9,339 nt of DNA, from assembly GCA_900554945.1 (NCBI GenBank), contig USJN01000042.1, positions 1-9,339 of the forward strand, read 5' to 3'. This DNA is from an uncultured Coriobacteriaceae bacterium. Lineage in GTDB: Bacteria > Actinomycetota > Coriobacteriia > Coriobacteriales > Eggerthellaceae. The translations under genes were made by a program, and so were the position numbers. The notes beneath the pieces are model-generated. The model had not been told where the DNA came from. It made no database searches and was given only the letters and a program-made list of their open reading frames with translations. This document shows positions 1 to 7,075 of the stretch, in pieces; position 1 is the first letter of the stretch, and each line of letters starts with the position of its first letter.

Positions 1-293
1 CGCGTAAAGCAATGAAAAGAAATAATGGGCCTGACTAGCAGGAAACGATAAAAGAAAAAGAATTTGATGAGGGAAAACTGGGTAAAAGAACGCTAAGACG
101 TTGTTGCTCAACAAAAATGAGCGGAGATCAGGTTGAGAGAATCGAACTAAGTCTAGAGATTCAGAGTTGTAAGAGACTCTCCACAATTCCTTCACATATC
201 AAATCATGGCAGCGGACGGTAAGGTAAAAGACCGCAGGGGGCAATCGAGGTACAATAGATCAAGTTCGAACAAGCTGCCAGGAAAGGAAACAA
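1..293 (+). promoter_or_regulatory. A-rich leader and promoter region upstream of apt
   Basis: No gene is supported here. The stretch is much richer in A than the rest of the window and has stops in all forward frames. A TACAAT at 251-256 sits where a -10 box for apt would be expected, but the hexamer 17 bp upstream (228-233) is a poor -35, so the promoter call is weak. A perfect 6-bp dyad, TTGTTG-CT-CAACAA, at 101-114 resembles a repressor operator but has no known partner. The first bases (3-38) are open in one frame and could be the tail of an upstream gene, though nothing supports that beyond the open frame. Confidence 0.35.
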
Positions 294-827
294 ATGGCTG
301 CCTACGATTTTGAGGGCCATATAACCGACATCCCCGACTATCCGGAAAAGGGAGTGGTGTTCAAGGATATCACGACGCTGTTGAAAGAGCCCGAAGGGTT
401 CCATGCCGCAATAGATGCGATCGCTGACCATTTCAAGGACGCGGGAGTTACGAAAGTAGTCGGCGCTGAGGCGCGAGGGTTCCTCATCGGGGCGCCGGTC
501 GCGTATCGCCTTGGAGCAGGATTCGTGCCTGCGCGCAAGCCGGGCAAGCTGCCTCGTGAGGTCCGAACGGAAAGCTATGAGTTGGAGTACGGCACCGATG
601 AGCTCCAGATGCACGTGGATGCCCTCGACGAGGACGACGTGGTGTTGATCATCGACGATTTGGTGGCTACCGGCGGCACGGCAGTCGCACAAGCGAAGCT
701 TGTCTCGCAATACGGTTGCAAGCTGGCGGGGATGGGTTTTCTTATGGAGTTGGAATTCCTTCATCCGCGCGAGGCTATCGCGAAAGAGACCGACGTGGAC
801 GTGTTCGCGCTTGTACAGGTGAAGTAG
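294..827 (+). CDS. apt: Adenine phosphoribosyltransferase
   Basis: This cytoplasmic purine-salvage enzyme converts adenine and PRPP into AMP and pyrophosphate. The 177-residue product has the usual family length. The N-terminal block IPDYPEKGVVFKDITTLL is typical of bacterial Apt. The motif EARGFLIGAPVAYRLG is followed by the loop FVPARKPGKLP. The PRPP-binding signature IIDDLVATGGTA lies at about residues 119-130, with the two acidic residues at 121-122 and the TGGT phosphate loop at 126-129. The ATG is preceded by an AGGAAAGGA ribosome binding site at 280-288. It appears monocistronic and converges on proC, with a hairpin terminator between the two. In many bacteria apt sits beside recJ or relA, and neither is visible here. 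Nothing looks broken. Confidence 0.96.
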   Translation: MAAYDFEGHITDIPDYPEKGVVFKDITTLLKEPEGFHAAIDAIADHFKDAGVTKVVGAEARGFLIGAPVAYRLGAGFVPARKPGKLPREVRTESYELEYGTDELQMHVDALDEDDVVLIIDDLVATGGTAVAQAKLVSQYGCKLAGMGFLMELEFLHPREAIAKETDVDVFALVQVK

Positions 828-886
828 GGAAGGGTCTTCCTCACGGTGAGCCGGGTCTTCTTATAAGATTAAGTTCAATAGGGTGC

Positions 887-917
887 AAAAAGATAAGGCC
901 TCGTTGAGAGGCCTTAT
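887..917 (-). terminator. Shared terminator between apt and proC
   Basis: A perfect 10-bp stem, ATAAGGCCTC at 893-902 and GAGGCCTTAT at 908-917, encloses the 5-nt loop GTTGA. Read on the minus strand, the stem is followed by C and five T, so it is a standard intrinsic terminator for proC. On the plus strand the tail is only TTATT-like, so apt termination there would be weaker. The position between convergent genes fits bidirectional use. Confidence 0.85.
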
Positions 918-952
918 TCATGGGCTAGAAATGATGAGGAGCCTGTACTCCT

Positions 953-1744
953 TTACGAAAGCGTGGCGTCGACCGCCATCATGACAGCTCCGCGCATCCC
1001 CGCATTTTCGAGCGCAGCGACGCCTTTGATCGTCGTGCCGCCGGGGCTGCAGACAGCGTCCTTCATGGCGCCGGGGTGCGTGCCCGTGGCGAGATGAAGC
1101 TCTGCCGTGCCGGCCATCATCTGAGCGGCGAGTCGATAAGCGGTCTGGCGCGGAAGGCCGTTCTTCACGCCGCCGTCAGCGAGTGCCTCAAGGAACATGG
1201 CAGCGAAAGCAGGGCCGCAGCCGGCAAGCGCGCTCGCGACGGAGAGCAGGTGCCCGGGAAGCACCTCGATAAGCGCGATGGGGGAGAAGAGCCCGACGAA
1301 GGTTTCCCATTCATCAACGTCGAGCGTATGCCGTTCTTCGCAGGAGATGACTCCCTTGCCGATGGCGATCGGTGTGTTGGGAATCGTGGAAAGATGTCGC
1401 GACCCCTCGCCGAGCAGGTCCTCATAGAAGTCGAACAGAAGACCGGCGGCGACGGAGATGACCGCCTTCTCGCGAAGGGCCTCGCGAACAGGGGAGAGGA
1501 CCTCGCCGACAAGGTAGGGCTTCACCGAGATAACGACAAGGTCGCAGTTTTCGACCACTTCAGCAGGCGATTTGAAAGCGCGAACACCAAGGGGCTTGCA
1601 ACGCTTCTTGAGCGAATCGAAATGTGCGGCGCATGCGCAGATACGGGACCCTTCTATCCCAGCGCACTCGATAAGACCCTTGGCCATGGCGCTTGCCATG
1701 TTTCCGAAACCGATGAATCCGATTCGTGCCGATTGAGCGTCCAT
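953..1744 (-). CDS. proC: Pyrroline-5-carboxylate reductase
   Basis: The enzyme reduces 1-pyrroline-5-carboxylate to proline with NAD(P)H, the last step of proline biosynthesis in the cytoplasm. The 263-residue length is normal. The N-terminal Rossmann motif IGFIGFGNMASAMAKGLI (from residue 8) binds the nicotinamide cofactor. VVISVKPYLVGEVL is the conserved KP strand-loop. The C-terminal dimerisation domain carries the P5CR signature, with GCGPAF, then DAVCSPGGTTIKGVAALE. The ATG is preceded on the minus strand by AAAGGGG, four bases upstream, which decides the start. It is divergent from the small acidic-protein gene and convergent with apt. proA and proB are not adjacent, so any proline operon is dispersed. 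The long open frame opposite this gene (1076-1786) is an antisense shadow. Confidence 0.96.
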   Translation of the reverse strand: MDAQSARIGFIGFGNMASAMAKGLIECAGIEGSRICACAAHFDSLKKRCKPLGVRAFKSPAEVVENCDLVVISVKPYLVGEVLSPVREALREKAVISVAAGLLFDFYEDLLGEGSRHLSTIPNTPIAIGKGVISCEERHTLDVDEWETFVGLFSPIALIEVLPGHLLSVASALAGCGPAFAAMFLEALADGGVKNGLPRQTAYRLAAQMMAGTAELHLATGTHPGAMKDAVCSPGGTTIKGVAALENAGMRGAVMMAVDATLS

Positions 1745-1926
1745 GATACCCCTTTCAACGGGAAAGCTGAGTTTTGGTCATTGTAGCGCAGCTTGTTGGA
1801 TGAGCGATTCGCGCGATATTCGAAGCAGGTGAAAGCGTCAAAATAGTTTGGCATGGCGTGAAGGAACGCATCGAACGCGGCTGCGGCTCCTCTATAATGG
1901 CTACCCAAAAAGAGAAAGGCTCACTC
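1745..1926. promoter_or_regulatory. Divergent promoter region for proC and the small acidic-protein gene
   Basis: For the plus-strand gene, a perfect TATAAT lies at 1893-1898, giving a predicted start of transcription near 1905 and a leader of about 20 nt. Its -35 (around 1870-1876, TCGAAC) is poor. For proC on the minus strand there are two candidates: a TACAAT (plus-strand ATTGTA at 1780-1785), and a TTGACG with a weak TATCGC 17 bp downstream. An 8-bp palindrome, TCGCGCGA, at 1809-1816 lies between the promoters and could be an operator, although short GC palindromes are common in such DNA. Confidence 0.5.
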
Positions 1927-2136
1927 ATGAAGTACAAAGTGCGTTTCATCAAGGATTCCGAGCGGTCGGACGTGTCGTTCGTCTTCGAGGAGACCGAGCT
2001 CGAGGCCGAAGACGAGGCTGCGGCGCGTGCTGCCTACGAGGCTGCAAAGTCGTCTGCCCCAGAAGGCGCCCTGCGCATCGATTTGGTGTGCGGCGAGGGC
2101 TACAACTGGGAAAAGGTGGCAGAAGACACCCTGTAG
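1927..2136 (+). CDS. Small acidic protein of unknown function (69 aa)
   Basis: I do not recognise a family. The product is acidic and apparently cytoplasmic, with no signal peptide or membrane segment. It begins MKYKVRFIKDSERS and continues with a strand-like FVFEETELEAEDEAAARAAYE. The alternation of a short beta start, an E/A-rich helix (about residues 22-42) and a second strand (ALRIDLV, 48-54) suggests a small alpha/beta fold. It has one cysteine (55). The ATG at 1927 is chosen because AGAGAAAGG at 1911-1919 gives a good ribosome binding site at 7 nt, and because the TATAAT at 1893-1898 falls inside the longer in-frame extension starting at 1858. It is probably a monocistronic gene. Weak 6-bp and 5-bp hairpins (2149-2171, 2194-2208) follow it but lack T tracts. 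Confidence 0.75.
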   Translation: MKYKVRFIKDSERSDVSFVFEETELEAEDEAAARAAYEAAKSSAPEGALRIDLVCGEGYNWEKVAEDTL

Positions 2137-2230
2137 AAAGAGCCATCTCGCCCGGCGCACGCGATCGGGCGTCAGTTGCACGCACCGCTCACCGACGCGA
2201 AAGGCGTCCAACCGCGCTTTACACGGACTT

Positions 2231-2236
2231 TACAAT
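2231..2236 (+). promoter_or_regulatory. Candidate -10 box for the phosphate permease transcript
   Basis: TACAAT here is the best -10 match upstream of the permease and would start an mRNA near 2243, giving a leader of about 105 nt that contains all three copies of the switch repeat. The matching -35 position (2208-2213) is poor. A TTTACA at 2218-2223 is too close to serve as its -35. Confidence 0.35.
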
Positions 2237-2281
2237 TACAAGATGTTTCTCAGACACGCCCTCCCTAATGTGTTCATCGGC

Positions 2282-2335
2282 CTCGAAGGGACGGGTTGGG
2301 CTTGCGCCCTTCGAGCGGAGAGAACTCGAAGGGAG
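2282..2335 (+). promoter_or_regulatory. Three-segment alternating hairpin in the permease leader, sequestering its ribosome binding site
   Basis: CTCGAAGGG occurs at 2282-2290 (segment A), its exact complement CCCTTCGAG at 2307-2315 (B), and CTCGAAGGG again at 2325-2333 (C). A pairs perfectly with B (9 bp, 16-nt loop), or B pairs perfectly with C (9 bp, 9-nt loop), but not both. Segment C contains the Shine-Dalgarno sequence AAGGGAG (2329-2335) of the gene starting at 2347. The B:C hairpin would therefore hide the ribosome site and A:B would free it. No T tract follows either stem, so translational control is more likely than attenuation. The ligand or factor that selects a state is unknown. 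The geometry is seen directly; the switch function is inferred. Confidence 0.55.
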
Positions 2336-2346
2336 AACAAAGACAC

Positions 2347-3510
2347 ATGGATCCGGCAACTCTGGTTGTGGTGGTGCTCGTCATCGTCACGGCTCTCACG
2401 TTCGACTTCACGAACGGATTTCACGACACCGCCAATGCCATGGCGACCTCCATCGCCACAGGAGCGCTTAAGCCGAAGACTGCCGTCATCGCAGCGGGAA
2501 CGCTCAATCTTATCGGTGCTTTTTTGTCTACCGAGGTGGCGAAGACCATCTCGGGCGGCATCATAAACGAGCAGCAGGTCACCATCAGCGCGGCCTTCAT
2601 TTTTGCCGGATTGGTCGGCGCAATCATCTGGAACCTCATAACCTGGCTTGTCGGCCTGCCGTCGAGTTCCTCGCATGCCCTGTTCGGTGGCCTGGTCGGT
2701 GCCGTCATCGTGGGTGCAGGCGTTGAAGGCGTGAACTTTGCCGCGGTGCTCACCAAGGTGCTCATCCCCGCGCTCGTAAGCCCGGTGGTGGCGGGGCTTG
2801 CGGCGTTCTGCGCGGTGAAGCTCATTTTCTTCGTGGTGCGCAAGATGAGTGAAAGCCAGGTTGAATCGGGCTTCCGTCATGGACAGACGGTGACAGCGTG
2901 CCTCGTCGCCCTCTCACACGGCACCAACGACGCCCAAAAGACGATGGGCATCATCACGCTTACCCTAATTGCCGTGGGCTTCCAGCCGTCGGGGACGGGT
3001 CCTGAGCTGTGGGTCGTCGCCATTTGCGGGCTTGCCATCGCGCTCGGCACCTACATGGGCGGCTGGCGCGTCATCCGCACGCTTGGCAAGGGCCTGACCG
3101 AGATCTCGACGCCGCAAGGCTTCGCTGCCGAGGCGGCATCTGCTACCACGATTCTCGTCTCCTCGCACATGGGCTTCGCGCTCTCGACTACGCAGGTGTG
3201 CTCCGGATCCATCATCGGCACAGGACTTGGCAAGAAGGGCAGCAAGGTGAACTGGGGTGTTGCGGGCAAGATGCTCATTGCATGGATTGTCACCTTCCCG
3301 GCCGCCGGCATCGTAGGCGCTCTTGCCTGCGCGCTTGCGAAGACGAGCGTGTGGGGCACCGTTGCGGTCGCGTTCATCGCGTGCGCCGTCGCGTTCATCA
3401 TCTGGCGCTTGTCCCGTCGCAACCCGATTAATTCCGCGAACGTCAACGAGCGAGCCGATGTGAAGGTCAACGCCAACCCGAACGCGAAGACCGTCGCCGC
3501 AGCTGCCTAG
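2347..3510 (+). CDS. PiT-family low-affinity inorganic phosphate permease
   Basis: This cytoplasmic-membrane permease imports phosphate, probably as a metal-phosphate or cation-coupled complex as in E. coli PitA. The 387 residues form about ten hydrophobic segments in the inverted-repeat PiT layout. The first family signature is TNGFHDTANAMAT, with N23, D27 and N30. The second is SHGTNDAQKTMGI, with H191, N194 and D195. A conserved GLPSSSSHALFGGLVGA follows the third or fourth helix. The C-terminus is a hydrophilic tail rich in N, A and K. I use the ATG at 2347, served by AAGGGAG; the in-frame TTG at 2296 would put the switch repeat inside the protein and has no good ribosome site. The stress-protein gene starts 29 nt downstream, in the same operon. 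The common PhoU-like (DUF47) partner of PiT permeases is absent from this window. Confidence 0.93.
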   Translation: MDPATLVVVVLVIVTALTFDFTNGFHDTANAMATSIATGALKPKTAVIAAGTLNLIGAFLSTEVAKTISGGIINEQQVTISAAFIFAGLVGAIIWNLITWLVGLPSSSSHALFGGLVGAVIVGAGVEGVNFAAVLTKVLIPALVSPVVAGLAAFCAVKLIFFVVRKMSESQVESGFRHGQTVTACLVALSHGTNDAQKTMGIITLTLIAVGFQPSGTGPELWVVAICGLAIALGTYMGGWRVIRTLGKGLTEISTPQGFAAEAASATTILVSSHMGFALSTTQVCSGSIIGTGLGKKGSKVNWGVAGKMLIAWIVTFPAAGIVGALACALAKTSVWGTVAVAFIACAVAFIIWRLSRRNPINSANVNERADVKVNANPNAKTVAAAA

Positions 3511-3522
3511 CAAGTGCCTAGC

Positions 3523-3529
3523 AAGGAGG
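3523..3529 (+). promoter_or_regulatory. Strong ribosome binding site of the stress-protein gene
   Basis: A full AAGGAGG lies 10 nt before the ATG at 3540. It fixes that start and shows that the membrane segment at the protein's N-terminus is really translated. It also suggests the downstream gene may be translated more efficiently than the permease, whose own site is weaker and can be masked. Confidence 0.8.
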
Positions 3530-3539
3530 AACTCGTCAC

Positions 3540-4433
3540 ATGCTGACCCAAGAAATCGCTAGTTTTATCACCGTTCTCGTTGTTGCCGTTTGTGTTGCGT
3601 GCTCGATTAGCGTACTGTATGCATCGGGGCTGCGCTTGTGGGCGCGTGCCGAGCGCACGGGTGCAAGCTTGATGCTTCTTGCGGTCGTGAATTCTGCTGA
3701 GGCGAAGAAGCTTGGCGCCGAGGCAGAGATGGTGCACACAACCGTCGAGGCGGCGCTTCACGAGAAGAAAGAAGTACTCGCGGTCGAGCATCCCGGCGTT
3801 GCCGTGGAGGCCAAGATTGTCGATGGCCCCACCGTCGATTCGATCGTGGAAGAAGCATCTAGCCACGATATGGTGGTCCTGGGGTCGCACCATGGAGCCT
3901 CGATCACCGAAACGTTCGGCGGCGCGACCGGCCTTCGCGTCTCTGTGCAGGTGAAGATTCCCACGGTCGTCGTGCCGTGCGACTGGGATGTGACCTGCGC
4001 CGGCAAGTCTGGCGTTGTTGTGGGCGTGGGCCCCGACAACGTGTCGGACGCGGCGGTCGCGTTCGGCGTCGGTGAGGCGATCGATTCCGCCCAGCCGCTC
4101 GAGCTGGTGAGCGCATGGGGCATCCCGGCTTGGATGTCGCGTCCCGCAGAAGGCATGGGCGGCGGCCTAGAAGAGGTTGGCCGTCAGCGTCAGGCCGAGG
4201 TCGATGAGTTCGTCGCGCGCATCACGACCGCGAACCCCGCGCTCGACGTGACGGGCCGCTCGATCGAGGGGCCTTCCCCCACGCGTGTGCTTTTGGATGC
4301 GTCGAAGGATGCGCAGCTGCTCGTTTTAGGCACGCATTCCCGTGCCGCGCTCGGCCGTGCGCTGTTCGGCTCGGTCACGCATAGCATGCTTTTGAACCTG
4401 GCCACGCCGACGGTCGTCGTGCCGAAGGCCTAA
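3540..4433 (+). CDS. Membrane-anchored tandem universal stress protein, first domain truncated
   Basis: The 297-residue product starts with a single hydrophobic helix (about residues 7-27, rich in V, A, C, I), followed by GLRLWARAER. The chain then enters a USP fold at its second strand (GASLMLLAVVN, 41-51), so the usual first strand and helix of domain 1 are missing. Domain 1 has a degenerate nucleotide loop: G115-x2-H118-x9-G128-A129 in place of G-x2-G-x9-G-S/T. Domain 2 (about 158-297) is complete and better conserved: strand GVVVGVG, then G264-x2-S267-x9-G277-S278, ending ATPTVVVPKA. ATP binding, if any, would be in domain 2. Co-transcription with the permease suggests a sensory or regulatory role at the membrane, but no target is known. 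The strong AAGGAGG site fixes the start. The family assignment is firm; the function is not. Confidence 0.85.
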   Translation: MLTQEIASFITVLVVAVCVACSISVLYASGLRLWARAERTGASLMLLAVVNSAEAKKLGAEAEMVHTTVEAALHEKKEVLAVEHPGVAVEAKIVDGPTVDSIVEEASSHDMVVLGSHHGASITETFGGATGLRVSVQVKIPTVVVPCDWDVTCAGKSGVVVGVGPDNVSDAAVAFGVGEAIDSAQPLELVSAWGIPAWMSRPAEGMGGGLEEVGRQRQAEVDEFVARITTANPALDVTGRSIEGPSPTRVLLDASKDAQLLVLGTHSRAALGRALFGSVTHSMLLNLATPTVVVPKA

Positions 4434-4478
4434 GGCTTAAGACAGCGCCCGCGCGCGAGCTGATTTCGCACTGGCAAA

Positions 4479-4520
4479 GCCCGCAATCGCAGTTCATCGC
4501 TGCCGGTTGCGGGCCTTTTT
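4479..4520 (+). terminator. Intrinsic terminator of the permease/stress-protein operon
   Basis: GCCCGCAA at 4479-4486 pairs perfectly with TTGCGGGC at 4507-4514, with some further pairing (CAG/CTG) inside the 20-nt loop. C and five T (4516-4520) follow. It lies 45 nt after the stress-protein stop and ends the two-gene transcript. Confidence 0.85.
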
Positions 4521-4549
4521 ACGTGAAAATGCGCACGTGTAGCGTGCCC

Positions 4550-4581
4550 GTAACACACGCGTATGCGAAGTGTAGGATAAT
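4550..4581 (+). promoter_or_regulatory. Weak candidate promoter for the hydratase
   Basis: GTAACA (4550-4555) and TAGGAT (4573-4578) are 17 bp apart, each matching four of six consensus bases; an overlapping GATAAT lies at 4576-4581. A short dyad, ACGTG and CACGT at 4521-4538, lies upstream and could bind a regulator. A promoter is needed here because a strong terminator precedes it, but the exact boxes are uncertain. Confidence 0.35.
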
Positions 4582-4657
4582 AAGGCTCGCAACCATAAAC
4601 CACAAGCTGGAAATCACGAGGCTGGCCGCGAGGCCCGGGTGAGATAGAGGGGTTTCT

Positions 4658-6946
4658 ATGATCAAGCTTTACGATGGCGGAGTGTTCCTGCGCGAAGGAA
4701 CCGAGATCGTTCCCGAAGCAGAAGCGGCGGTGCGCGGCGTCTCGAAGACGCCCGACGAGGCGCGGCGGGAGACGATTGCATACTCGATTTTGCAAGCGCA
4801 CAACACCTCGGGCGACCCGAGCGCTCTCAAGATCCGCTTCGACGCGATGGCCAGCCACGACATCACGTTTGTCGGCATCATCCAGACCGCGCGCGCATCG
4901 GGCATGACGGAATTCCCCTTGCCCTACGTGCTCACCAACTGCCACAACTCCCTGTGCGCCGTGGGCGGCACCATCAACGAGGACGACCACGTCTTCGGCC
5001 TTTCGGCCGCGAAGAAGTACGGCGGCATCTTCGTGCCCCCGCATATCGCGGTGATCCATTCGTTCATGCGCGAGAACTTCGCCGGCTGCGGGAAGATGAT
5101 CTTAGGCTCCGACTCGCATACGCGCTATGGCGCCCTCGGCACGATGGCTATCGGAGAAGGCGGCGGCGAGCTGGCGAAACAGCTGCTGCGCGACACCTAC
5201 GACGTGGCATACCCTGGCGTTGTGGCGATTTATTTGGAAGGCGCCCCGCGCCCTGGCGTCGGCCCGCACGACGTGGCGCTCGCCATCATCCGCGAGGTGT
5301 TCGCAAAGGGATATGTGAAGAACAAGGTGATGGAGTTCGTGGGCCCGGGCATCGCGTCCATGACGACCGATTTCCGCAACGGCATCGACGTCATGACCAC
5401 CGAGACCACGTGCCTGTCCTCTATTTGGGCCACCGACGAGGACACCCATGCGTTCCTCGCAGCTCACGGGCGCGGCGAGGAATACAAGCAGCTCGCCCCG
5501 GGAGACGTGGCATACTACGATGGCTGCGTGCACGTGAACCTTTCCGAAATCCTTCCCATGATCGCGCTGCCGTTCCACCCGTCGAACGGCTACACGATCG
5601 CCGAGCTCAACGAGAACCTCGAGGACATCCTGCATGAGGTTGAGGTCGAAGCGGCGCGCATCGGCGGCGATAAGGTCAACTTCAGCCTGCTCGACAAAAT
5701 CGAGGGCGGGCGCCTGCGCGTGCAGCAGGGCGTCATCGCCGGCTGCTCGGGTGGCAACTACGACTCCGTCGTCCAGGCGGCCCGCGCGCTCAAGGGCGCC
5801 AACATCGGCTGCGGCGAGTTCTCGCTGGCGGTTTATCCCACAAGCCAGCCGGTCGCGCTCGAGCTGACGCGCCGCGGCTACATCTACGACCTCATGGAGG
5901 CGGGCGCCATCGTGCGCACCGCGTTCTGCGGCCCGTGCTTCGGCGCCGGCGACACGCCTGCGAACAACGGGCTTTCCATCCGTCACACCACGCGCAACTT
6001 CCCCAACCGCGAGGGCTCCAAGCCCGGTAACGGCCAGCTCTCGGCGGTCGCGCTCATGGACGCGCGCTCCATCGCGGCGACGGCGGCGGCGGGCGGTATC
6101 CTGACCCCCGCGACCGACCTTCCCGACGAGACGTGGGACGAGGCCTGCGAGTACACCTTCGACAGCGCGCCCTACGACAAGCGTGTGTACTGGGGATTCG
6201 GTAAGGCAAAGCCCGAAAGCGAACTTGTCGAGGGACCGAACATCAAGCCGTGGCCCGCGATGGAGCCGCTCGGGGAGAACATCCTTTTGAAGGTGTGCTC
6301 GAAGATCATGGACCCGGTGACCACCACCGACGAACTCATTCCTTCCGGCGAGACGAGCTCATTCCGCTCGAACCCGCTCGGCCTGGCCGAGTTCACGCTC
6401 TCGCGCCGCGACCCCGAGTACGTGGGGCGCTCCAAGTGTGTCGATGCGGTGGAGAAGCGCCGCGTGGCGGGGGAGAGCCTCATCGAGGCCGATCCCGAGC
6501 TCGCCGTTGTGTTCGCGGCGCTCAACGGAGCGGGCGTGGACGCCGATGCATCCCGCGTGGAGTACGGCAGCATGATCTACGCGAAGAAGCCTGGCGACGG
6601 AAGCGCCCGCGAACAGGCGGCGAGCTGCCAGCGCGTGATCGGCGGGCTTGCGAATATCGTTGAGGAATACGCCACCAAGCGTTACCGCTCGAACGTGATG
6701 AACTGGGGCATGGTGCCCTTCCAGCTTGAGGGCGAGCCGCCGTTCGAGGTGGGCGACTACGTGTACGTTCCGGGCATCCGCGAGGCGATCGGCGGCGATT
6801 TGTCCGACATCACTGCGTGGGTTGTGCATGCGGGCGAGGCGCGCGAGATCTCGCTTTACGTGGCGGATATGACCGAAGAAGAGCGCGCCATCGTGCGTGC
6901 CGGCTGCCTTATCAACTATAATCGTGCACGTCGCGAAAAAGAGTAG
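4658..6946 (+). CDS. Aconitase-superfamily hydratase (aconitate hydratase-like, 4Fe-4S)
   Basis: This predicted cytoplasmic iron-sulfur dehydratase of 762 residues has aconitase domains 1-3 followed by a C-terminal swivel domain, the order of AcnA rather than AcnB. GSDSHTR (D152, S153, H154) is the conserved substrate/cluster loop. C363 (in IAGCSGGNY), C424 and C427 (in CGPCFGAG) match the three cluster cysteines, although the usual CTNS after the first cysteine reads [22 protein letters not shown] matches the RNF-x-GR substrate region. In the swivel domain, [10 protein letters not shown] (S649, R651) matches the GEGSSREHAA catalytic serine and arginine. GATAGAGGGG precedes the ATG. No citrate synthase or isocitrate dehydrogenase gene is near. 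The citrate/isocitrate reaction is likely, but another hydroxy-acid substrate is possible because many motifs are off-consensus, as in poorly characterised YbhJ-like hydratases. Confidence 0.85.
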   Translation: MIKLYDGGVFLREGTEIVPEAEAAVRGVSKTPDEARRETIAYSILQAHNTSGDPSALKIRFDAMASHDITFVGIIQTARASGMTEFPLPYVLTNCHNSLCAVGGTINEDDHVFGLSAAKKYGGIFVPPHIAVIHSFMRENFAGCGKMILGSDSHTRYGALGTMAIGEGGGELAKQLLRDTYDVAYPGVVAIYLEGAPRPGVGPHDVALAIIREVFAKGYVKNKVMEFVGPGIASMTTDFRNGIDVMTTETTCLSSIWATDEDTHAFLAAHGRGEEYKQLAPGDVAYYDGCVHVNLSEILPMIALPFHPSNGYTIAELNENLEDILHEVEVEAARIGGDKVNFSLLDKIEGGRLRVQQGVIAGCSGGNYDSVVQAARALKGANIGCGEFSLAVYPTSQPVALELTRRGYIYDLMEAGAIVRTAFCGPCFGAGDTPANNGLSIRHTTRNFPNREGSKPGNGQLSAVALMDARSIAATAAAGGILTPATDLPDETWDEACEYTFDSAPYDKRVYWGFGKAKPESELVEGPNIKPWPAMEPLGENILLKVCSKIMDPVTTTDELIPSGETSSFRSNPLGLAEFTLSRRDPEYVGRSKCVDAVEKRRVAGESLIEADPELAVVFAALNGAGVDADASRVEYGSMIYAKKPGDGSAREQAASCQRVIGGLANIVEEYATKRYRSNVMNWGMVPFQLEGEPPFEVGDYVYVPGIREAIGGDLSDITAWVVHAGEAREISLYVADMTEEERAIVRAGCLINYNRARREKE

Positions 6947-6987
6947 GGCTTCGTGCGGGCGGTTTCGCTCGCCATTGGCCATAGTTG

Positions 6988-7004
6988 CGCGGCGGGAAGC
7001 CGCG
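6988..7004 (+). promoter_or_regulatory. Small GC hairpin in the hydratase-symporter gap
   Basis: CGCGGC and GCCGCG pair perfectly around a GGGAA loop, extendable by wobble and A-U pairs on the outside. No T tract follows, so it is not a terminator on its own. Its right arm could alternatively pair with GCGGC at 7043-7047 inside the next hairpin, a weak hint of competing structures in the symporter leader. Confidence 0.35.
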
Positions 7005-7021
7005 TGATGGAAAGAACATCG

Positions 7022-7057
7022 AACACGGGGCATAGCTGAGAAGCGGCCCCGTGTTTT
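7022..7057 (+). terminator. Intrinsic terminator (or attenuator) directly before the symporter
   Basis: AACACGGGGC at 7022-7031 pairs perfectly with GCCCCGTGTT at 7046-7055 around a 14-nt loop and ends in TTTT (7054-7057). It is well placed to end the hydratase transcript 76 nt after its stop. It is also only 5 nt before the symporter's ribosome site, leaving no room for a promoter between them. Confidence 0.7.
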
Positions 7058-7075
7058 CGGTTGGAAAGGGTTTTC

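Noticed and set aside
1076..1786. Long plus-strand frame opposite proC
   Set aside because: It lies fully antisense to a gene with clear P5CR motifs; long antisense frames are common in GC-rich DNA.
2149..2208. Hairpins 2149-2171 and 2194-2208 as terminators of the small gene
   Set aside because: Stems are only 5-6 bp and no T run follows either, so intrinsic termination is not supported.
2296..2346. TTG start extending the permease by 17 residues
   Set aside because: The extension lies in the hairpin repeat, has no ribosome site, and the ATG at 2347 has a good one and starts directly at the first membrane helix.
7061..7075. TTG start extending the symporter by 5 residues
   Set aside because: It directly follows the terminator tail with no ribosome site; GGAAAGGG at 7063-7070 serves the ATG at 7076.
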